Origin: Cheiracanthium punctorium
Lineage: Eukaryota; Arthropoda; Arachnida; Araneae; Cheiracanthiidae
Length of the DNA stretch: 64,000 nucleotides
NCBI GenBank assembly: GCA_038373885.1
Contig: JAWZYV010013146.1
Location: forward strand, 186,001 to 250,000
Direction of reading: 5' to 3'
This document shows, piece by piece, positions 56,745-64,000 of the stretch. The position numbers and the translations under genes were made by a program. The notes under the pieces are model-generated. The model ran no database searches. It saw nothing but the letters and a program-made list of their open reading frames with translations, and was not told the origin of the DNA. Every line of letters begins with the position of its first letter. The stretch's first letter is position 1.

Positions 56745-57268
56745 ATCCACAAACAAACAAACAAACAGAATTTCATTTTCATTTATAAGATTCATTGATA
56801 AAATAATGATAAAAGTACATTTCACAATGGTGTAGACATGTATGTTTTAATTATACCTCATTGAGTTTAAATACGCGTTAAACTAAATGCTTCGTCGTTT
56901 AACGCTTTTTATTTTCATTTGTTTACATAAATAAAAATGGAATTTTACAGGTAAAAATGAAGAAAAACTAAATATCATATTTGATGATAAATGGTACCTT
57001 CTCCCTGGCTTTCAAACAGTGTAAATTGCACAAAAGTCATCTAATTCTCGAAAACTCTACTTGCGTGGATGAGTTTTAAAACTTTTTCTTCCCTTAGGTC
57101 CTCCACTGGCAAGCAAGAAATTTAACGCCCATACAAAAAAATAAAATTTACATATTTAAAAGCATATCGAAAAATCACACATCCAATTAATCTCACGATG
57201 TTATATAAAAACATTGATTTGCACAAAACACTACCGTATTCCAGTATTATTTTCGGTGGTGGGCGGTT
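56745..57268. other. Spacer, no recognised gene
   Basis: A (CAAA)n-like tail at 56748-56767 and AT-rich DNA; nothing else. Confidence 0.4.
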
Positions 57269-57408
57269 CAGTGGTGTAGCAAGGAGGAGCGATAATACTA
57301 TTAAAATAAAGGCAGGAGGTGGCAAGAACGTCAAACTAAGAAAGAATGGAACAGTAGTCTGACGGACTGTATCGGGAACCTCAGCTAATAGCCCTCGCTA
57401 CACCACTG
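57269..57408. mobile_element. 140-bp hAT MITE
   Basis: CAGTGGTGTAGCAAGG on the left and, inverted, CAGTGGTGTAGCGAGG on the right. Flanks GGGCGGTT and GAGCGGAT agree at six of eight positions, a worn 8-bp target duplication. Confidence 0.8.
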
Positions 57409-58440
57409 GAGCGGATCTTTCGTAGAAAGGTATTCTATTAACATTTTTGTAAAATGACGGGGATTTACTAATACAGTAAAACACCCTTTATATGTTTTTC
57501 GTTTACACGTCGTTTTCTTAAAGTCCTAATTCATTCCTATTCATTTTAATACAAAAATGCCTCGTTTATCAGATGCACAATATCGATTATACGTCGTTTT
57601 TCGCCTTCCTAAAATTCAAAATTTTTCTCTCGGTCATTATTTTCCTATTTAGGTAGAAACTTTCTTCGGATAGAAAATATGAAAGAAGAGTTTTACCTTC
57701 AACCCACCCTTCTTTAAAAACGCAATCGGCTACCATACAAAGCTTTGTTTGTCAGAACGTAAGTGAAAAAAAAAAAAAAATTCATGAATTTATTCAATCC
57801 GCAATGCTGTAATTAATAAAGACTATCAGCAAATCTAACGACTATGACTTTTTTTTTTATTCAATTCTTGGATAAACATAAATAACATCATAATTTGCAT
57901 GCAATGTATATTAATTACATTTATACTAAAAATATGCAGTACTCAAGATATACAGTACACTAAAAGTATGATTTGTTCTGTTTTTATGATAAACAGAACT
58001 TTTATTCAGTTATTCTTTTCAGAGTAAAAACTATAATGAAGTAGTTTAGTTGTAGCTTAAAAAAACTTAAACATTATATCTACATAAATTTGCATTAGTC
58101 GCGTTAAATCTGTCATAATCAAAGTTGTTTATATGAATGTTTGCGGTTTTAGATAGGTCCCTTGAAACACGTATAAACGATGCTTTACTGTAGTAGTCTG
58201 TACATAATTAAAGGTTTTCCTAAAGAAAGTTTAAAAAAAAAGTATTGTAAATAATTTCTGTAAGATGCTTATGGAAAAACATACTCTCTCTGAAACTACT
58301 TCTGAATTTGTCCGAAAACATTTTTTTTTTTTTTCATGTGCAAAATTTGAAAATGTATCTCTGAAGCGTAGAGGAAAAAGGAAGTTTATAAAAATAGTTA
58401 TTTTGGTGTGCTGAAGTTCTAGTAAAAATAATAATGTCAC
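57409..58440. other. Spacer, no recognised gene
   Basis: AT-rich with an A-run at 57767-57780; no coding sequence recognised. Confidence 0.4.
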
Positions 58441-58689
58441 CAGTGGCGGATCCAGAAAGTCTGTTTTGGGAGGGGCTACATTTTGAAAAAATCTTATTTC
58501 ACGCAAACAAAATTTTACAATAAAGCAAAATTTTAGTCTAAACCAATGTAAAAACTTTTGGGAGGGGCTAAGTGATTAAAAAAGATCACTTTACATACTC
58601 AAAGTGCATAATGAAGCAGAATGTTTCCCTTTAGCAATCTCTTTTGGGGGGGCTGAAGCCCCCTAGCCCCTCCCCTAAATCCGCTACTG
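58441..58689. mobile_element. 249-bp hAT MITE with perfect 8-bp target duplication
   Basis: CAGTGGCGGATCCAG on the left and, inverted, CAGTAGCGGATTTAG on the right. AATGTCAC flanks both sides (58433-58440 and 58690-58697). It shares its ends and a subterminal GGGGGGCTGAAGCCCCC-like palindrome with the inner hAT element at 41565-45523. Confidence 0.92.
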
Positions 58690-58697
58690 AATGTCAC

Positions 58698-59589
58698 AGA
58701 AAATAACAAATCGTAATACAATTTAATTTATTTTAATTCGCAAATTTGCCAGAGATTCTTTATTCTTGCCAGAATTCTTTAGGAAAAATAAAAGCTTAAA
58801 ACGCGATTTTATGCATTGTAATCACTAATGATGTTTGAGTGCATGATGACAAATGCCAGCTCATGAATTGGTAATAAGAATGTGATAATATACTTTCGCG
58901 TGACGTTACTGTTCTATTTTCCAACAATTTGATCATGAAAGTGGTTTCCATGCACATTTAATGAAGGGGAAAAGCATAGTCACACCTCGTACTCTTTGCC
59001 GCAAACGGACGCATACTAACAAGCGTGCTAATGTGCCGTAGGGTGATGTTGATACTGTGCACGCAGATGAGCATTCTAACAACTTATACAAAAATTACTA
59101 TAGAACAATTATGAGACGTTCAATGACAACGACATTCTTAAATATTTTATAGCGTAACGTCCTGATTTAGAAGAATTTATACATCTTGGGTGATTTTAAA
59201 TTAAGATTCATTTTTTTAAAATAATAACAATGAAATTAGTTCCCTAGTATACAGAAAAGGTATGTTTGCAAATAATGCTAACAGGTGAGATTTATTTTCT
59301 CATTTCTTCTGTGTGTTTTATAGTGTAAATAATAAAATAAAATGATTAGTAAAAAAGAAAATTTTACAACATAGTGAAATTTCCTTGAAAAAGCTTTCTT
59401 TTGTATGCAAAGTAAGAAAATAACTATAATGTGCATTACAGTGAAAAGGTGTAAATAGTTGCTGTAATAATAATAATAAAGAAATTCATCAGCTCCACAT
59501 TTTAAACGAGTATTTAACACAAGAGGAACAGTACTGTAGTGTTATAAAATTAGATTAGACACTCTAAAAGAGCCGACAGTATATCTCCT
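58698..59589. other. Spacer, no recognised gene
   Basis: AT-rich; no feature recognised. Confidence 0.4.
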
Positions 59590-59943
59590 TTGTATCATAT
59601 GAATTTAAACTGCACAAAAATGATGGAAAAGTATTACAATGATACCAATATCCCCTATATAGATTCCGATGAATCACCTGAAAGAGTTAAAGTAAGTGGA
59701 ATCATCCGTGAAGCAAGGGTTACCTTTCAGAAAGGAGCAGGAAAAAAAGGGCCAACTGAGCAATACCAAATTGAAAAAACAAACGAAAATGCTCCAAGCC
59801 AGAGCAGCACCCGTAAGGTTACATTTCAGCTAGATGCGGACAAAAGTGGCTGTACGCCACAAAGGCAAGTCATACAGAAAGGTCATTTTAAACAAAAAGA
59901 GTCAAAACACATGCAAAAAAGAAACTTGGGAAAATCAAACTGA
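59590..59943 (+). CDS. Hypothetical 117-residue frame, unrecognised
   Basis: An uninterrupted frame with a hydrophilic product rich in Lys, Glu, Gln and Ser; no signal peptide or membrane segment. VTFQ occurs twice (in EARVTFQKGAGKK and STRKVTFQLDADKS), which suggests an internal duplication. The base use is more coding-like than its AT-rich surroundings. The start is the first ATG of the frame and a second in-frame Met follows at residue 3. It may be an exon or a relic of a transposon. Confidence 0.3.
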   Translation: MYHMNLNCTKMMEKYYNDTNIPYIDSDESPERVKVSGIIREARVTFQKGAGKKGPTEQYQIEKTNENAPSQSSTRKVTFQLDADKSGCTPQRQVIQKGHFKQKESKHMQKRNLGKSN

Positions 59944-60453
59944 AGATATAAAAAAAAATAGTAACCATACAGATTTTTGGATATGTTGCTTTTAAAGAAA
60001 TTGTTTTACACGGTTTCCCAAATTGGCTGCGCTGAAGTAACTTAACGAAAAATTTTGTAGACTTTTGTGTCGGCTGCTGGATTATTTGGCTACTATTACA
60101 AAAATTAGAACTTTGAAAATGAATGAAGTTTTGAATGCCTTACAGTAAACTATCTGCAATAGCAATAGAATGATAGAAAAAACATATTTGCTTGGAACAT
60201 GGCAATTCAATTACGCGTTTTGAAACAGTAAGATTCTGAATATAAAAAAGTTAAAATTTCAGAAAGGGCAATACTGGCATATTGTTTTGATGCAGTGATC
60301 AATGAAATAGATACGAATATCAGAGTTGAGTTTTCATCAAGGTATTTCAAACTGGATTCTTCGCATCGCATGACTTTTGAACATCAGCTCAGATTTCATT
60401 TGAAACTTTTCGTTTAATGGCGAGTCTTCCTCCTTTTTCACATATTTCCTAAG

Positions 60454-60671
60454 GTACGGCAACTGTTACTTTCAACGGATTCTTTGCCGAAGATGACAAT
60501 GTTTTGAAAATGTCATCTGGTGGAATAATGAGCGGACAGGATTTAACGCTGAATTTACTTCAGGAAAAATATCTAAAATTTTCTTCTAGCATAGACATTG
60601 TTCAGCGGTTTCGAAACAATGTTAACATTGGTTCGGGTTTCGAATTCATTAATGAAGCAGAGATCCGTTAG
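60454..60671 (+). other. Exon-like open stretch without start codon
   Basis: A pyrimidine-rich CTCCTTTTTCACATATTTCC and AAG precede a 72-codon open frame that begins TVTFNGFFAEDDNVL and ends at a TAG at 60669-60671. The splice-acceptor-like border and the protein-like composition hint at a terminal exon. No domain is recognised and linkage to 59590 is unproven. Confidence 0.2.
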
Positions 60672-61734
60672 CCCACTCAGCACTGTGCAAAGATTGCTGC
60701 GTAACTTACCGAAAGAATAAAAGTCCAAGATGTAACAATAGAAATGACTGCATTAGAACATGCATATAGTAAAAATTAAATTGCGTTAACTCTTCATGCA
60801 TGTATTGCAACTGAAACTTGCTAACTTATATGCTACCTAAAACACTATAGCCATTGTTAATTTACCCTATGTTATTAGCTACCTTGTTTTTAAAAGACAT
60901 ACGATTTGACATTGTCAACTATATAGTCGACTGAGTTCAGTCACTGTGATCAGTCTACTTACAGACAATGTAGATTGGCCATGTGCGTTAAAAACAAGCA
61001 CAACTCAAAATTTATTATTCCACCTTGGAAAGAACCATTTATGAACAAAAGCTTGTTTCAAGAGTGAATGATTTAGTCAACTCGGAGGGCAGTAGGCTAG
61101 TCAACAGGTGCCGAGTTTCAGTTGGTTGAAACTGTAAACTACATCTGCAAATATTGTACTAAACGAGGCTCTTGTTCAAGATCTGAATATTTTAGCTTAT
61201 TCTTTCAGTGATATGCATTTTGTCTAAATAAAAAGTTTCGCATAATTGTTTTTATTTCGACATGTGCTTGTATTTAAACGTAGCTGCTAAAAAAAAATGC
61301 ACTAATCTTTTATTACTTAATATATGGTTGTTTAAGAGGATTCAAAATGAATTTTTTCAAGTCTGTCCAGAGGTGAGTAAAATAACTATTTTATCTACAA
61401 TAAAACAGCAAAAGGTCTTGGAATTAAAAGTTCGTTATTCCTACAGTAAAACCCTATTATATAGCAAAATTCACAGATCTAGACAAATCACAGTTGAAGT
61501 TGGATAGAAGTAAGTCATCAATAGGACCAGATTATTAACTGAGTGGCATAGTACGCGAGTTTCTGTTGTATGAACAAGTAAACAAACGGTACGGACAATT
61601 TTGGAGAGCTGTCATTATAATCAGGATTACTCTTATTAATTTCTGTCTTATCTAGTACTTTAAAAAAATTATTGTATTTATTTGCTCTATTATTTAAACT
61701 GTATAACTGCTGTATCATTTGCTGTATAGTTATA
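60672..61734. other. Spacer, no recognised gene
   Basis: AT-rich, with no frame or repeat that I can support. Confidence 0.35.
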
Positions 61735-61908
61735 CAGGGGTCGCGCTGTCGATCGCCAACGTCGCAAATTGCGATAATAAAATTAGTTTAGCGGAAGAAA
61801 ATACGATTTGGCGAAAATATTGGCAATTGCATTTCCTAATGATGTCCAGGAAAATCTAATTTGGCGATTGGATTGGCGAAACTTTAAAAAAAGCCAGCGC
61901 GACCCCTG
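61735..61908. mobile_element. 174-bp hAT-like MITE
   Basis: CAGGGGTCGCGCTG on the left is present inverted on the right. GTTATA lies outside each end (61729-61734 and 61909-61914); the 8-bp form is not exact, perhaps because of slippage in the TA-rich flank. Confidence 0.75.
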
Positions 61909-64000
61909 GTTATATATATATTCCATTACAAAGATTACAACTTAATTTCTTATTGGTAGATGGAAAATTTGATAGCATATTTTAAATCATATCTATGAGT
62001 AACTGTGCATAATCAATCTTCAAAAAAATAAATTTAATAAATATTAAACTTTCATTTAAAAAATATTCTAATACACCCATCCTTTACACCTTAGTTATAA
62101 GAATTGAATTCCATATATTTATCACATTTTTAATGCGATTCTGGTATTTGTATGCTTCAACAAAGGATAAAATTGTAATATATTTTATGTAAGAAATTTA
62201 ATAAATGAATTCATTTTTTAATAATTTTGAAACATACAATTAAATTTTCTTTAATTGAAATTTACATACCAAAATTTATTTCTATTAACTGATATTTATG
62301 TTAACCAAACAGCATCATACATTTTGAACAATTTATAAAGTAAGCCATTCCACATATGTATTAGAAAATATTTTATGAAAACGTTGCTTTAAAATAACAT
62401 AAAATAATAAAAAAAATCTGATTATCTGAATTATCTGAAATTCTTCCAGATTTATTTACGCACTTGAGTGTGCTTTTACTCTCTCTCTCTCGCACGAAAC
62501 CACCAAGATTTTATATGTCGGTTCCAAGTAAGAAGTATGCTTCAACATGGCACATTGGTTATATCCTTGGAAATAATAGGCAGGCGAAGCGTGAAGCGGG
62601 TCTTATCGCGCGTCTGTCAACAATTGAAACCACCGCCACCGTCAGACAATCGCCAAATTTGGCGATATATCGCCAAAACTCGCCCAAAACGATGGCAAAT
62701 GGCGATATTTTGGGCATGGACCCAATGACTGACTATCGCCAAATTTGGTGATATTTTGGAAAAACACGCCAAGGTCGACGACAGATGGCGATGGGCATGG
62801 ACCAAACAGCATGGGCATGGACCAAACAATGACTGTCTACAGATAAATTATATTGAAGATGTCCATAGACATTAAAGTATTGGAATTTTTTTCGGTGGTC
62901 CTGTAAATAAACACTCCAGTAGATTGGAACCAAAAATCTAGATGCACAACTACATGTTACAACAATCTTATGTATGAAATTTCAACATTCTACGGCTAAA
63001 ATTTTTTGAGATTTGAGAGTTAAATACATACACACGTACAACAAAAGTCGCCAAGGTTGGCGACTTTTGGCGTAGTTCTTGAGGGAGGCACGTGGGTTAT
63101 ACCTCACACAGCATTCCGCCAAATGCGCCAAACTGTCAAATACCGTTTCCCCACCTTCTTCCGCAAATTCTCCCACTCTTAATTGCTGCTTGGACAAAAA
63201 AAAAAAAAACCTTTATAGATGGTCCCTTATGCTGGAGGAAAGGAAACCGGGGAAGGGGGGCAAAGAAGGGAAGTGAGGGTCAATTCTGGGGTCAAGGTGA
63301 CGGTTGACCAGAAGCACTGGAAAAAAGACTCATTGTCTGCTTTGTACGTGTTTCGCTTTCCCAAGAAAATATCCCATTTCCTTTACTTCTCTTTTTGGAA
63401 ATTCCAATTTGTTTCAAAATGAGATTCCGTTTGCTACAAATAGAGCTTTGCGTCGAAGTCAAATAAATATTAGTTTATCAAACATTCATAAGACTTTAAA
63501 AAATAAAACCCTCATATAGATATTCTTTCTTTCTTTCTTTCACTCATTCCATTCCATAATGTTGTAATCATATAAAATTATTTTCGCAAGAAAATTCATT
63601 TACATGTTTTTCTCGGAGTAATTACTCAAATAAATTAATCTAACTTGTATTTTAAAATAATATCAATCGAGCTAGGGTCATTCCATTTCAAATCAACCAG
63701 GCCATGTCACCCACCGTCTCGGATTTCTTTGAAAATTTTTATAAATGTAGCCATTAGTGTTCTAACTAACAATATAAAATTTTACTACAATATCTCTAAT
63801 ACTTTTTAAGATAAAAATTATTAAAATAATGGGAAAGTGACCATAAATGGCGTTTTTGCAAACAATTATTTTAATGGTGCTTTTTTGGATAAAAAATCAT
63901 AACTTTCTTTATTTTCAATATATTAAATTGAAATTTATACCAAAATGTTCACAAAGGTTTGGAGATTATAGAAAAAAATAATTTGATAGTCCTGTTTAGA
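61909..64000. other. AT-rich tail of the window with small repeats
   Basis: At 62435-62462 GAAATTCTTCCAGATTTATT and ACGCACTT match the left half of the Helentron hairpin at 46488, with the right half missing. CGCCAAATTTGGCGATA palindromic motifs lie at 62650-62760, and CGCCAAGGTTGGCG at 63050. (TTTC)n lies at 63516-63540. No gene is recognised. Confidence 0.5.

Noticed and set aside
56108..56835. 161- to 163-codon frames
   Set aside because: They arise from the 242-bp tandem units, which rotate the frame; the same peptide reappears in shifted frames.

Overview
The window looks like nuclear DNA of an arthropod, most likely an arachnid such as a spider. It is AT-rich and has no operon-like gene packing. 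Most of it is nested and decayed eukaryotic transposons: BEL/Pao, Helitron, Helentron-like, Jockey-like, Penelope-like, Tc1/mariner, hAT and tRNA-derived SINEs. The only host-type protein genes I recognise are two tandem DEG/ENaC (ASIC/pickpocket-like) channel genes. The species is an inference, because no marker gene is present.

Layout. 1-1488 is a Penelope-like reverse transcriptase split by a TTAA-flanked foldback element. 1489-6686 is a 5' part of a BEL/Pao retrotransposon on the minus strand, with LTR, PBS, gag, protease, RT and RNase H; it is cut inside integrase. 6708-9840 is a broken minus-strand Helitron whose helicase has lost its middle. 10010-10810 is a GGGCCC-rich minisatellite. 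10834-13606 is almost free of G on the plus strand, and 13607-14700 is an unrelated block of odd composition. 14735-17540 holds a P-element/THAP-like transposase remnant, a MITE with a perfect 8-bp target duplication and a Jockey-like ORF1 remnant. Two nearly identical, intact Tc1 elements lie at 20296-21704 and 27004-28413.

The channel genes are at 24086-25564 (two homopolymer frameshifts) and 34846-36300 (intact, 484 aa, single exon). Both have Tyr-Ala where the family normally has the His-Gly gating motif before TM1. The second Tc1 copy and a 1.1-kb Mutator-like foldback element (10-bp target duplication) sit between them.

The right part is a stack of insertions. A U6 snRNA sequence is fused to unrelated DNA and flanked by an 11-bp direct repeat (38703-39108). 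A hAT element (39245-45549) contains a second hAT element (41565-45523), and both keep perfect 8-bp target duplications; several SINEs lie inside them. Three tandem Helentron-like units with a shared end hairpin and endonuclease remnants follow (46488-48540). A DUF4817-type mariner remnant (48600-51138) is split by a SINE-bearing MITE and by a 1.1-kb insert with a 14-bp target duplication. A fuller but dead DUF4817-type element with its own 92-bp intron lies at 52118-53564. Two diverged minisatellites (30.0-31.1 kb and 54.0-55.3 kb) are the same family in opposite orientation. A 242-bp unit is repeated three times at 56019-56744, and short hAT MITEs are scattered to the end.

The transposons do not form one pathway. 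They record successive insertions whose order can often be read from nesting and target duplications. The points most worth checking are the G-free tract, the YA-type channels, the U6 chimera, the nested hAT pair and the two fresh Tc1 copies.
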